Assembly (NCBI GenBank): GCA_903919145.1
Contig: CAIXGW010000041.1
Span: 20,834-84,833, forward strand
DNA length: 64,000 bases
Source of the DNA: an uncultured Myxococcales bacterium
Lineage (GTDB): Bacteria; Myxococcota_A; UBA9042
Direction of reading: 5' to 3'
Part shown: piece after piece, positions 8,121 to 16,803 of the stretch
Layout of the letters: each line of letters opens with the position of its first letter
Position numbering within the stretch: the stretch's first letter is position 1
Notes under the pieces: model-generated
Database searches by the model: none
Told to the model about the DNA's origin: nothing
What the model saw: the letters and a program-made list of their open reading frames with translations, nothing else
Program-made: the position numbers and the translations under genes

Positions 8121-10490
8121 ATGGCAAAGCCCATGCCCGTCGCTGCCTACCAAGCCCTGTCCAGCCCCTTGGAAGACCTGCATGGCCACTATGACGCGGT
8201 GGTGGTTGGTTCTGGCTACGGTGGCGCGATTGCCGCTTGTCGCCTGGCCCAGGCCCGCCGTCGCGACGGCAGCCGCTTGCGCATCGCGCTGTTGGAGCGC
8301 GGTCGCGAGAGGGGCCCGGGCAGCTATCCAGACACCATGCTTGAGTTCAGCGCTTTGGCCCAGTACACCACCCCGGCAGGGCGCATCGGCCCAGAAGACG
8401 GGATGTTTGATTTTCGCATGGGCGGGGATGTCGCCGTCATCCAGGGCTGTGGCCTGGGCGGCACGTCGCTCATCAACGCCAACCTGGCAGCCGAGCCGCT
8501 GGACTGGGTGCTGCAAGACAGCGCTTGGCCAGAAGAATTTCGCCGCGATCTGCCCAACTGGCCGGCCTACCTCCACAGCGCCAAGTCGATGCTTCAGCCC
8601 GCGCCCTATCCGGCTGACCGGCCGCTGCCCGGCAAGCTCGGCGCCTTGCGCAAGTCTGCCCAGGCGCTGGGGATGCCCTGCCAAAGCTGGCCAGTCAACG
8701 TCACCTTTGAGGCGCAGGTCAATCCCGCCGGCATGGCGATGAGCGCCTGTGACGGCTGCGGCGACTGCGTGACGGGCTGCAACCGTGGAGCAAAAAACAC
8801 CACACTGTTCAACTATTTGCCTATGGCTCGCCGCCACGGAGCTCAGCTGTTCTGCCAGCTGCTGGTAGAGCGCCTAGAGCGGCACGACACCCGCTGGCTG
8901 GTCCACTACCGGCCCATCGGCGAAGGTCGCGAGTCTCTGACCGCGGACCTGCCCTTTGTGACGGCGGATCTGGTCATCCTGGGCGCCGGAGCGCTGGGCA
9001 GTGCCGAGATCCTGGAGCGCAGCCGCAAGGCTGGCCTGCCGATGTCGGCTCGGCTGGGGATGCAGTTCAGCGGCAACGGCGATGTGCTGGCCTTTGGCTT
9101 CAACTGCGACGCCGAGGTGGGGGCGGTGGGCAGCGGCAGCAGCGAGCCCAGCACCGATTTTCCACCCGGCCCCTGCATCACCGGCGTCATCGACCTGCGT
9201 GCTACCGAGCAACCCAAAGAACACGGGATGTTCATTATGGATGGCGTGGTGCCGGCGGCGTTTGTTCCCGCCATGCCGGCGGTGCTTACGGCAGCGGCGG
9301 CGGCGCTGGGCAAAGACAGCGACCACGGCTGGGCGGACAAGGCCCGCGAGCTGGCCCGCGAGGCGAAGATGCTGGTGCCGGGCCTGCGCGGCGATGCCCT
9401 GGACAACACCCAGACCTATTTGGTGATGTGCCATGACGCCGGCGAAGGTCAGCTGGCCTATGACAGCGACGGTCGCGCCAGTGTGGTGTGGCCCGATGCC
9501 GGCAAAGCGGCCTACCTAAAGGCTGTTGACCACCGGCTCCAGCAGTGTACGGCTGCCCTGGGCGGCACCCACGTGCCCAATCCGGTGTGGACGCCCCTGC
9601 TCGACAACAAGCTCATTTCCTGCCATCCCATGGGCACTTGCGCCATGGCCGAGCGCGCCGAGCAAGGCGTCGTGGATCACAAGGGCCGTGTGTTTGCTGG
9701 CGAAGCTGGTGCCGAGGTGCATCCGGGGCTCTACGTCACCGACGCCGCAGTCATTCCCCGTTCCCTTGGGGTCAACCCGCTGTTGACCATCTCAACTCTG
9801 GCAGAGCGGGCGATGGTTCACCTGCTGGCCGACCTGGGCCTGCAGCGCGATGACAGCCTGCCGCCACTGCCGCCAGCCGCGCGCCACAAGCTTGGCATGC
9901 GCTTTACCGAGCGGATGGCTGGGCACATTGGCCTTGGCGAGACAGTGGATTGGGATGAGCAATTCTGGCAGCCGGGTGTGCAAAAAAGCGCCGCCGAGTT
10001 TGTGGTCACCGTCCACAGCGATGACTTGGATGAGGTGCTGGACCATCCGCAGCACCGCGCCCGCCTGACCGGCACCTTCAGCCTGCCCGCGCTGAGTGCC
10101 GAGCCCATGACGCTGCAAGACGGCGAGTTTCAGCTATTTATCGACGACCCGTCGGACCCTGCCGGCAAGAAGATGGGCTACAACTTTGACGCGTTGACCA
10201 GCGATGGGCAGTTGTACTGCCTGCGCGGAGAAAAGCTCATCCACGATGGCGACGGCTTTGACCTGTTGACCGACACCACCCGCCTGTTTGCCACGGTGTA
10301 CCGGGGGCCGGTCGCCGACGGAGTCATTGCCGGCAAGGGCATTCTGCTGGTCTCCATTGCCGACCTTCCGGCGGCCCTGGCCAGCCTGACTGTCTTGAAC
10401 GCCCGTAACGGCGCCGAAAAGGCGGACGCTCTGTACCGCGCTGGCCGCTTCTTTCTGGGTTCTCTTGCAACGGCCTATCTCGGCAACTAA
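8121..10490 (+). CDS. GMC family FAD-dependent oxidoreductase (cholesterol oxidase-like)
   Basis: Flavoenzyme of 789 residues; the ATG at 8121 follows AGGA by 7 bases, preferred over the TTG one codon earlier. The FAD-binding motif VVGSGYGGAIAACRLA is at about 27-42, the CGLGGTSLINAN segment at about 112-123, and a cysteine cluster CDGCGDCVTGCNRGAK at about 210-225, as in ChoD-like enzymes. The C-terminal GMC signature HPMGTCAM is near 502, followed by LYVTDAAVIPRSLGVNPLLTIS. A further 220-residue C-terminal domain begins with RFTERMAGHIGL and is shared by bacterial steroid-oxidase-like proteins. Oxidation of a sterol or other bulky alcohol is likely; the substrate is not determined. It is 21 bases upstream of a metallophosphatase gene, probably one operon. 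Confidence 0.82.
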   Translation: MAKPMPVAAYQALSSPLEDLHGHYDAVVVGSGYGGAIAACRLAQARRRDGSRLRIALLERGRERGPGSYPDTMLEFSALAQYTTPAGRIGPEDGMFDFRMGGDVAVIQGCGLGGTSLINANLAAEPLDWVLQDSAWPEEFRRDLPNWPAYLHSAKSMLQPAPYPADRPLPGKLGALRKSAQALGMPCQSWPVNVTFEAQVNPAGMAMSACDGCGDCVTGCNRGAKNTTLFNYLPMARRHGAQLFCQLLVERLERHDTRWLVHYRPIGEGRESLTADLPFVTADLVILGAGALGSAEILERSRKAGLPMSARLGMQFSGNGDVLAFGFNCDAEVGAVGSGSSEPSTDFPPGPCITGVIDLRATEQPKEHGMFIMDGVVPAAFVPAMPAVLTAAAAALGKDSDHGWADKARELAREAKMLVPGLRGDALDNTQTYLVMCHDAGEGQLAYDSDGRASVVWPDAGKAAYLKAVDHRLQQCTAALGGTHVPNPVWTPLLDNKLISCHPMGTCAMAERAEQGVVDHKGRVFAGEAGAEVHPGLYVTDAAVIPRSLGVNPLLTISTLAERAMVHLLADLGLQRDDSLPPLPPAARHKLGMRFTERMAGHIGLGETVDWDEQFWQPGVQKSAAEFVVTVHSDDLDEVLDHPQHRARLTGTFSLPALSAEPMTLQDGEFQLFIDDPSDPAGKKMGYNFDALTSDGQLYCLRGEKLIHDGDGFDLLTDTTRLFATVYRGPVADGVIAGKGILLVSIADLPAALASLTVLNARNGAEKADALYRAGRFFLGSLATAYLGN

Positions 10491-10511
10491 GTCCACAGCA
10501 AAGAGGCGAGC

Positions 10512-12812
10512 ATGGAGACCAGCTTGGCAGGCATGCTCCAGCAGTTGCGGGCTTGGGTCGAGCGCACGACCGCGTGGCGCTGGGTGGCGCTGGCCGGGGG
10601 GCTGGGCTTTGGCCTGGCCAGCGAGTTCTTTGCCAATGCCGCGCAGCTGTCTTTGGTGCTTGAGTTCTTGGCGCTTGTCGTTGTGTCCGTCTTCTGCGGC
10701 ATTTGGCCCACGCTGGCCGCGGCAGAGATCGCGCTGGCGCTGCTGTGGTGGGTGCTGGTGCGCCGCAATCGATCCAGCTGGCTGGCGCGCTTTGTCACGG
10801 ACGTCAACCGCACCCTGGGGCACGTAGAGGCGCTGGGGCCGCTGCTCATCTTGGCGATGCTGCTGGATGCGCCGGCGTGGGTGCGTTTTGGCGGCGCGGC
10901 CTGGACGGTCGCCTGGGGTCCCAACATCCTGGACCGCATAGTGATTCAGTGGCACTGGCTGCGCACTCAGCGCCAGCCTACCGCAAGCTGGGTGCAGTCG
11001 GCTCGGCGGGTGCCGATGTACGCCGTCACCGTGATGGGCGCGGCGGCGCTGCTGGCCCTGGCTCCAGAGCAGTGGCGGGCCATGCTGCCTTCGACGCTGG
11101 CCGTTTTGGCGGGCATGGCCCTGCGCTTGGGCGTGACGTACCAGGGCGGCCGCCGCGGCTCTGGCTTGGTGCACCGGCAGTGGAGCAAATTCAGTGATAT
11201 CGCCGTGACCATGGCCATCGTGCTGGCATTTGGCTATGCGGCATGGAGCCTGACGCAGCTCCGGTCTGGCGATCAGACCCGCCACCGCCTGACCCAGTCG
11301 GCCTGCGCGCCGCGGCCGCCCGGCGAGCCTGTGTTGGCCGTCTGGCTGCTGGCGGACACCCAGTTTCACGAGCTGCGCGGCCAGCGCTCTGCGGCCAACC
11401 TGCCCATGGTCGATGCCGTGGTGCCGGTGGCGGTGCGTCCGGTGGTGCTGGACCTGCTGAGCGGGGTCACTCTGGACCACTTTGCCATGCAATATCGACA
11501 GTACGCCGCCAAGCACCCAGCGACCAAGCTGAGCTATGCCTACCTGGGCGACCTGGCCGACGTGGGCTGCACCAGCGAGATCGAGCGGTTCGACGCTCAC
11601 TGGCGGCGCTTTGAGCCTGCCGACTGGAAGGGCGCCCCGGGCAGTCTGCTCGGCATCGCCTCGGGCAACCATGACAACACGTTTGTTGGCAATTTCTACT
11701 GGCACCCCGACTGGAAGTCCGCCTGCGAACTGCCCAAGACCGTGACCGAAGTCAGCGAACGGCTAGACAAGGCCACCGCCGACGCCTACCTGAGTCGCTT
11801 TGTGCAGCGCTACGGCGTGTCCGAAAAGTGGCTGCCCAGCCAACCCATCCAGTGCTGGGCGGGCAAGGTAGAGGGCAAAGCGGCCCTGCCGATGGTGAGC
11901 AAGGTCGGCATGCTGCCAGCCGATTCCACCGGGCCCGCCCGCCCGGTCTTTGCCGTCTTCTTGGACACCGGCGACGCAGGCCTGTGGCAGTTTGGCGTGG
12001 CCGGCTCCCTGGGCAACCTCTCTGCCCCGCAGCTGGACGCGGTGCGCCAGCAGGTGCCGGCCGACGCGTGGATCCTGCTGATGCTGCACCACCCCATCGA
12101 TCAGATAGGCCGGTTTGGCCTGCACCGCCTGGGCGAGATCATTGGCGAGTGGCGCAGCGGCCCGCTGGGTGATCGCCTGCTGCTGGTGGTGTCTGGCCAC
12201 ACCCACCGCTCTTACTGGCACCCCAGGTCGAGCGCCGGCGGCCAAGAATTTGCCGAGTTCACGGTGGGGTCTACCACGGATCCCACCCAGGAAGCGGCCG
12301 TCCTAGAGCTGCGCGGTACGGCAAGCCGGCCAGACGTGTTTGTGGCCACCGTGCCGGCAGTCCACCGACCGGGGATGGATTGCAGCGAAAGCGGCGATCT
12401 CGACGCCGCCCAGTGCCAGGCGCTGCTGGTCGGCCTCACCGACCGCTGCCCCGCTGTGGCCCAAGACGACTGCAATTTTCGGGTCTCCAGCAGCCAGGCG
12501 ATGACCCGCAGGCAGCGCCAGCTGGCCAACAACCTCTTTGCCTGCCTGGGCATGCCACCAGGTCCCAATACCTTGGATCCACAGGTCTACACGCGCAGAG
12601 CGCTAGAACGGCCAGAGGACCGCGCCAAGCTAGTGTGTCTATCCTGGGCGGCGTCGCTGCTTCAGTCCAAAAAGGGCGACGGCTGGCTGTACCTGGACGC
12701 CCTGCACTGTCTTGAAGAGCGCAGCGTGACGCTGGGCGGCTTCTCGGTGCACCTGCCGTACGGCAAGCCCGCATCTGCGCCAACCGCGGTGCCGGTGGTG
12801 AGGCGCCAGTAG
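10512..12812 (+). CDS. Membrane protein with C-terminal calcineurin-like metallophosphatase domain
   Basis: Protein of 766 residues, with GAGGCGAGC just before the ATG. Residues 20-250 contain about six hydrophobic segments. The phosphatase domain follows with all metal-ligand blocks visible: ADTQFHE near 282 (D-x-x-x-H variant of D-x-H), YLGDLADVG near 344, SGNHDN near 383, LMLHHP near 524 and SGHTHRSYW near 560. Cys-containing segments fill the C-terminal 150 residues. The substrate (phosphoester, nucleotide or lipid-linked) is unknown. It follows the GMC oxidoreductase by 21 bases, so the two proteins may act together at the membrane. Confidence 0.75.
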   Translation: METSLAGMLQQLRAWVERTTAWRWVALAGGLGFGLASEFFANAAQLSLVLEFLALVVVSVFCGIWPTLAAAEIALALLWWVLVRRNRSSWLARFVTDVNRTLGHVEALGPLLILAMLLDAPAWVRFGGAAWTVAWGPNILDRIVIQWHWLRTQRQPTASWVQSARRVPMYAVTVMGAAALLALAPEQWRAMLPSTLAVLAGMALRLGVTYQGGRRGSGLVHRQWSKFSDIAVTMAIVLAFGYAAWSLTQLRSGDQTRHRLTQSACAPRPPGEPVLAVWLLADTQFHELRGQRSAANLPMVDAVVPVAVRPVVLDLLSGVTLDHFAMQYRQYAAKHPATKLSYAYLGDLADVGCTSEIERFDAHWRRFEPADWKGAPGSLLGIASGNHDNTFVGNFYWHPDWKSACELPKTVTEVSERLDKATADAYLSRFVQRYGVSEKWLPSQPIQCWAGKVEGKAALPMVSKVGMLPADSTGPARPVFAVFLDTGDAGLWQFGVAGSLGNLSAPQLDAVRQQVPADAWILLMLHHPIDQIGRFGLHRLGEIIGEWRSGPLGDRLLLVVSGHTHRSYWHPRSSAGGQEFAEFTVGSTTDPTQEAAVLELRGTASRPDVFVATVPAVHRPGMDCSESGDLDAAQCQALLVGLTDRCPAVAQDDCNFRVSSSQAMTRRQRQLANNLFACLGMPPGPNTLDPQVYTRRALERPEDRAKLVCLSWAASLLQSKKGDGWLYLDALHCLEERSVTLGGFSVHLPYGKPASAPTAVPVVRRQ

Positions 12813-12866
12813 CCAGCTTTGCAGTTGGTTGGGACCATGCTCAACCGGTTATCGGCCAATTTGCGT

Positions 12867-13484
12867 CTATTTCTGCAGCGACTGCGCCGACACGCCCATC
12901 TGCAGCACGGTCTCGACGTCGCGAAACAGCACCATGACCGCTTGGTCGTGCAGCACGGTTTCCACGATCCCCAGCCCATGCTGCTTGTGCAGCAGCACGT
13001 CCCCGGCCTTGTACGTCCGGGTGGCGTTGTAGGGCCGGCCGTCGCGGGCGGAAAGCGTCGCAGTCAGGCGCTGCCAGCGCACCAGGGCAGAATCATTGGC
13101 GGTCGCCGGCGGCGGCGGCAGCACCTCTTCGCGAATCGGCCCGCCCGAAGAAGGCGGCCCCAGGTCGGGGTCGCGGCCCATCATCTCGCGAAAGGCCTTG
13201 AGCGGTGCCGCCAGGTCGTTCTTGTCGCCGTTTTTGCGGCTGGCAAAATTGACCACGGCCGGGCTGCTGGTGCCCACCCGCTTGCGCGTCATGCCAGACA
13301 ATTTCTTGATTTGTTTGGACCTTACCTCTTCGAGACTCATCTCGGGGTGCAAAGGTCCAGTGTGGCGGCAAGTTCGGCACGTGACCGAGAAGATCTCTCG
13401 CCCATCGGTGGCCGAGACGATCTGGTAGGTATTGAGCTTGCAGCGCGTGCAGTAGCCGTCGATCTCGTCGCCGACTTTGACCAT
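12867..13484 (-). CDS. Zinc-ribbon protein with CarD/CdnL-like C-terminal segment
   Basis: Small protein of 205 residues. The N-terminus MVKVGDEIDGYCTRCKLNTYQ...TCRTC gives a CxxC...CxxC zinc ribbon at about residues 12-39, a type common in Myxococcota. A charged, Pro-rich middle follows. The last 45 residues (YKAGDVLLHKQHGLGIVETV...VLFRDVETVLQMG) resemble the beta-strand core of CarD/CdnL-type RNA-polymerase-interaction domains (GDxVxHxxxGxGxV). A nucleic-acid or transcription role is therefore possible but unproven. It is divergent from dnaB across 113 bases. Confidence 0.6.
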   Translation of the reverse strand: MVKVGDEIDGYCTRCKLNTYQIVSATDGREIFSVTCRTCRHTGPLHPEMSLEEVRSKQIKKLSGMTRKRVGTSSPAVVNFASRKNGDKNDLAAPLKAFREMMGRDPDLGPPSSGGPIREEVLPPPPATANDSALVRWQRLTATLSARDGRPYNATRTYKAGDVLLHKQHGLGIVETVLHDQAVMVLFRDVETVLQMGVSAQSLQK

Positions 13485-13561
13485 GATCAGCCTCTATGGG
13501 CGTTTGCGGTAGGAAGGGCCGCGGGCGTTGGAGCCAGCCACGCGGCCAAAGGCGCATCCTG

Positions 13562-13591
13562 CTGTCAGGGGGCGGCCGACTGCGGTAGACT
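13562..13591 (+). promoter_or_regulatory. Candidate dnaB promoter
   Basis: CTGTCA at 13562, 18-base spacer, TAGACT at 13586-13591, only 6 bases before the ATG. The CTAGACT/TAGACT box recurs upstream of other genes here (56934, 57794 and, on the minus strand, about 8003). The very short leader would make the mRNA nearly leaderless. Weak evidence. Confidence 0.28.
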
Positions 13592-13597
13592 GGCGCT

Positions 13598-15280
13598 ATG
13601 TCCAAGCCGTTGCAAGCCCCAAGTGCACCTTTGCCGCAAGAATTCACGCCAGAGGCGCCTTCTCAGCCCTCAGGGGCGGTCGCGGACCTGTCAGAGGGCC
13701 TGTTTGACGGCCCGCCCCTGCCAGAAGAGCCCTTCTTTGACGGCCCCGCCTTTCCCGATGAGCCAGGCTTCTTTGATGAATCACCCAATGATTTTGCGCC
13801 TGAGTCCGGCTCTCCGCGCGCCGCGCCGCTGCCTGCCCAGCGCTCTGCCGCGCCGCGCCGGCTGACCTCGGGGCGCGCCGCTGCGGCAGCTGGCGGGGCT
13901 GGTGCTGGTCAAGGCCCTGTTCCACCTGCAGATCTTCCGGCTGAGCGTGCCATCCTTTCGGCCTGCCTGTCGGACCCCGATGCCGTAGCCCTGGCACAAT
14001 CTGCCATGCGCGCTGCGGACTTCTACGATCCTCGCCACAGTGCAGCCTTTGAGGCTATCTGCACCCTGGCGCTGCGCAATGAACCGACCGACGTGATCTC
14101 CGTTTACGGCGAACTGGAGAAGGCCGGTCACGGCGACCTGGTGGGCCTTGGCTATCTGACCGACTTGATTGGAGATGTTGGCAGCTCCTATGCGGTGGAG
14201 CACTACGCCAAGCGCGTGTCCAAGCTGGCGACGGTGCGCAACATCTTGGCCGTCACCCACCGCGTGCAGACAGAGGGCTACAAACGCGGTGTGGATCCAG
14301 ATGCTTATGTGCAGCTGGTAGAGCACGAGCTGGCCGAAGCGCTCAAGCAGACGGTCAGAGACGGGCCGCAGCAGGTCGGCGAGCTGGTGCCCGGCGTGTT
14401 TCAGGGGATCCTGGATGCCCGGGCCCGCGGCGGCGAAGTCGTAGGCATGTCCACGGGGTTCAGCGCAGTGGACCGCTGGCACCTGGGTCTGCACACCACC
14501 GACCTGATCGTGCTGGCGGCGCGGCCTGCCATGGGCAAGTCGGCGTTTGCGCTCAACATGGCCTTCAACGTCGCCCGCAACCGCCGCCGCCACGCCGTGG
14601 ACGACTTTGACCGCGCCAGGGTGGCGGTGTTCTCTCTTGAAATGGGCCGCGAGCAGCTAGTCCTGCGCTTGCTGTCGGCCCGCTCTGGCGTTGGCTTGAC
14701 GCTGCTGCGCAAAGGCGAGCTGTCCGCCGAAGACGAGATGCAGCTGCGAGAGGCCGCCGCGGAGCTGGCCGACCTGAATCTGTTTCTGGACGACACCCCC
14801 GGCCTGACCCCCGGCGATCTGCGCGCTCGCTGCAAGCGCCTGGAAATGCAGGGGCCCCTTGACCTGGTGGTGGTCGACTACCTGCAGCTGATGCGCGGCA
14901 GCGGCGGCGCCAAGCAGAGTCGTGAGCAAGAGGTGGCCGAAATTTCCAGAACGCTCAAAGGCTTGGCCAAAGAGCTGCGCTGCACCGTGGTGGCGCTGTC
15001 GCAGCTGAACCGCGGCCTGGAAGCCCGGGCCGACAAGCGCCCGATGATGAGCGACCTGCGCGAGTCTGGATCCATCGAGCAAGATGCCGACATCATTTGG
15101 TTTATTCACAGAGAGCACTACTATAAGCCAGACAGCGCTCCCCCCCACGAGGCCGAGCTGATCATCGCCAAGCAGCGCGCCGGTGCCACGGGCGTCATCA
15201 AGCTGCACTTTGACGGGCCGCTGACCAAGTTTGGCAACCTGGACGACCGCGCCAATGATCAGTGGGTGGGCGGGCATTGA
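13598..15280 (+). CDS. dnaB: Replicative DNA helicase DnaB
   Basis: Hexameric ring helicase of the replication fork. The protein has 560 residues; the usual length is 440-480. The N-terminal primase-interaction domain starts at PPADLPAERAILSACL near residue 109, preceded by an unusual acidic, Pro/Phe-rich extension containing repeats of FDGPxxPxEP. The RecA-like core shows Walker A ARPAMGKSAFALN near 308-320, the VFSLEMGREQLVLRL segment, Walker B LDLVVVDYLQLM near 422-433, and SQLNRGLEARADKRPMMSDLRESGSIEQDAD near 468-498. No intein is present. The extension could be disordered and may recruit partners; alternative downstream starts lack a good ribosome site, but the extension is still the uncertain part. 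Confidence 0.92.
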   Translation: MSKPLQAPSAPLPQEFTPEAPSQPSGAVADLSEGLFDGPPLPEEPFFDGPAFPDEPGFFDESPNDFAPESGSPRAAPLPAQRSAAPRRLTSGRAAAAAGGAGAGQGPVPPADLPAERAILSACLSDPDAVALAQSAMRAADFYDPRHSAAFEAICTLALRNEPTDVISVYGELEKAGHGDLVGLGYLTDLIGDVGSSYAVEHYAKRVSKLATVRNILAVTHRVQTEGYKRGVDPDAYVQLVEHELAEALKQTVRDGPQQVGELVPGVFQGILDARARGGEVVGMSTGFSAVDRWHLGLHTTDLIVLAARPAMGKSAFALNMAFNVARNRRRHAVDDFDRARVAVFSLEMGREQLVLRLLSARSGVGLTLLRKGELSAEDEMQLREAAAELADLNLFLDDTPGLTPGDLRARCKRLEMQGPLDLVVVDYLQLMRGSGGAKQSREQEVAEISRTLKGLAKELRCTVVALSQLNRGLEARADKRPMMSDLRESGSIEQDADIIWFIHREHYYKPDSAPPHEAELIIAKQRAGATGVIKLHFDGPLTKFGNLDDRANDQWVGGH

Positions 15281-15305
15281 GGCAATGCGGCGCGCCCTAT
15301 ACAAT
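15277..15305 (+). promoter_or_regulatory. Candidate promoter of ugd
   Basis: TTGAGG at 15277-15282, a 17-base spacer and TACAAT at 15300-15305, 38 bases before the ugd ATG. The -35 box overlaps the dnaB stop codon. Confidence 0.5.
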
Positions 15306-15343
15306 CCTGCGCCCGCAGCTGACGTGCAGGGCCGAGGCTTGGA

Positions 15344-16657
15344 ATGAAAGTTGTTGTGATTGGCAGCGGTTACGTAGGGCTTGTTGCGGGCGCCTGCTTC
15401 GCGCACAGCGGCAATGACGTGACCTGCGTGGACATCGACGCCCGCAAGGTCGAGCGGCTGACCCAGGGGATCCTGCCAATCTACGAGCCCGGGCTCGACG
15501 ACCTGGTGCTGCAAGGGGTCTCTGCCGAGCGCCTGCGCTTTACCACCCAGGGCAACGAGGCGATTTCGCAAGCAGATACCGTGTTCATTGCCGTGGGCAC
15601 GCCCCCCCAGGAAGACGGGTCGGCCGACCTCAGCCACGTGCTCACGGTGGCCAAGACGATTGGAGAGAATCTGCAGGGTTATACCGCGGTGGTGGTCAAG
15701 TCGACGGTTCCGATCGGCACCTGCGACAAAGTCCGCGCCATCCTTGCACCGCTGGCGGCGGATCGGCCCGGGGTCAGCGTCGATGTGGTGTCCAATCCAG
15801 AATTCCTCAAAGAAGGCGCAGCGCTAGACGACTTTCTGCACCCCGACCGCGTGGTCTGTGGCACCGACACCGTGCGCGCCAGGGCCATGCTAGACGAGCT
15901 GTACCGCCCCTTTGTCGAAAAGGCCGACCAGATCCTGCACATGGACATCCGGTCGTCGGAGATGACCAAGTACGCCGCCAACGCCATGCTCGCCACCAGA
16001 ATCTCTTTTATGAACGAAGTTGCCAACCTGTGTGACCTGGTCGGTGCCGACGTCAAGAATGTCCAGCGCGGCATTGGCAGCGACGCCCGCATCGGCGCCT
16101 TGTTCCTTAACCCGGGGATTGGCTACGGCGGATCGTGTTTTCCCAAGGATGTCAAGGCGTTGATGTCCACTGGTCGCGATGCCGGTCTGGCCATGGAGAT
16201 CCTGTCGGCTGTGGAATCGGTCAATGACCAGCAAAAAGGCCTGCTGGCCCGCCGCCTGATCGCCCGCCTTGGCGACGACCTGCAGGGCAAGACCGTGGCG
16301 CTGCTGGGCCTGGCTTTCAAGCCCGACACCGACGACATGCGCGAGGCGCCAAGCCTGACGGTGGTGCGCAAGCTGCGCGCGGCCGGCGCCAAGGTGCTGG
16401 GCTATGACCCGGTGGCGCAGGAGACCGCTGCGGCAGAATTGCACGACACGATCACCTATTGCCGGACGTGGCAGCAAGCCGTGGCCAGCGCCGACGCCGT
16501 GCTGCTGCTGACCGAGTGGCGGGAGCTGCGCCAAATCTCCCCTGCCGAGCTGGCCGCCGCGACCCAGTGCCGGCTGCTGTTTGATGGTCGCAATGCCTGG
16601 GACCCCAAGGTATTTGCCGCTGCAGGCTTTGAGTACCACGGCGTTGGCCGCCGCTAG
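15344..16657 (+). CDS. ugd: UDP-glucose 6-dehydrogenase
   Basis: Cytosolic NAD-dependent enzyme that oxidises UDP-glucose twice to UDP-glucuronate for polysaccharide and envelope sugars. Length 437 residues is normal. The NAD fold MKVVVIGSGYVGLVAGACFA is at the start, VAVGTPPQEDGSADLS near 82-97, and the catalytic-cysteine motif GYGGSCFPKD near 258-267. The C-terminal UDP-binding domain has LGLAFKPDTDDMREAPS. No capsule or EPS glycosyltransferase genes lie nearby, so the consumer pathway is not in this window. Confidence 0.93.
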   Translation: MKVVVIGSGYVGLVAGACFAHSGNDVTCVDIDARKVERLTQGILPIYEPGLDDLVLQGVSAERLRFTTQGNEAISQADTVFIAVGTPPQEDGSADLSHVLTVAKTIGENLQGYTAVVVKSTVPIGTCDKVRAILAPLAADRPGVSVDVVSNPEFLKEGAALDDFLHPDRVVCGTDTVRARAMLDELYRPFVEKADQILHMDIRSSEMTKYAANAMLATRISFMNEVANLCDLVGADVKNVQRGIGSDARIGALFLNPGIGYGGSCFPKDVKALMSTGRDAGLAMEILSAVESVNDQQKGLLARRLIARLGDDLQGKTVALLGLAFKPDTDDMREAPSLTVVRKLRAAGAKVLGYDPVAQETAAAELHDTITYCRTWQQAVASADAVLLLTEWRELRQISPAELAAATQCRLLFDGRNAWDPKVFAAAGFEYHGVGRR

Positions 16658-16803
16658 CCTGGCAGCCCCAGACAACTCCCAGGGGAATGTCTGATCCTTG
16701 AAAGGACAGCTGATCTTGGTGGGGCGCCGTGGGTTGAGCATTGCAATTCTTTCCGCTAACCTCCGGGTCGCCGTCGCCAAACCCGCGGAAGACCGGAGCC
16801 TAG

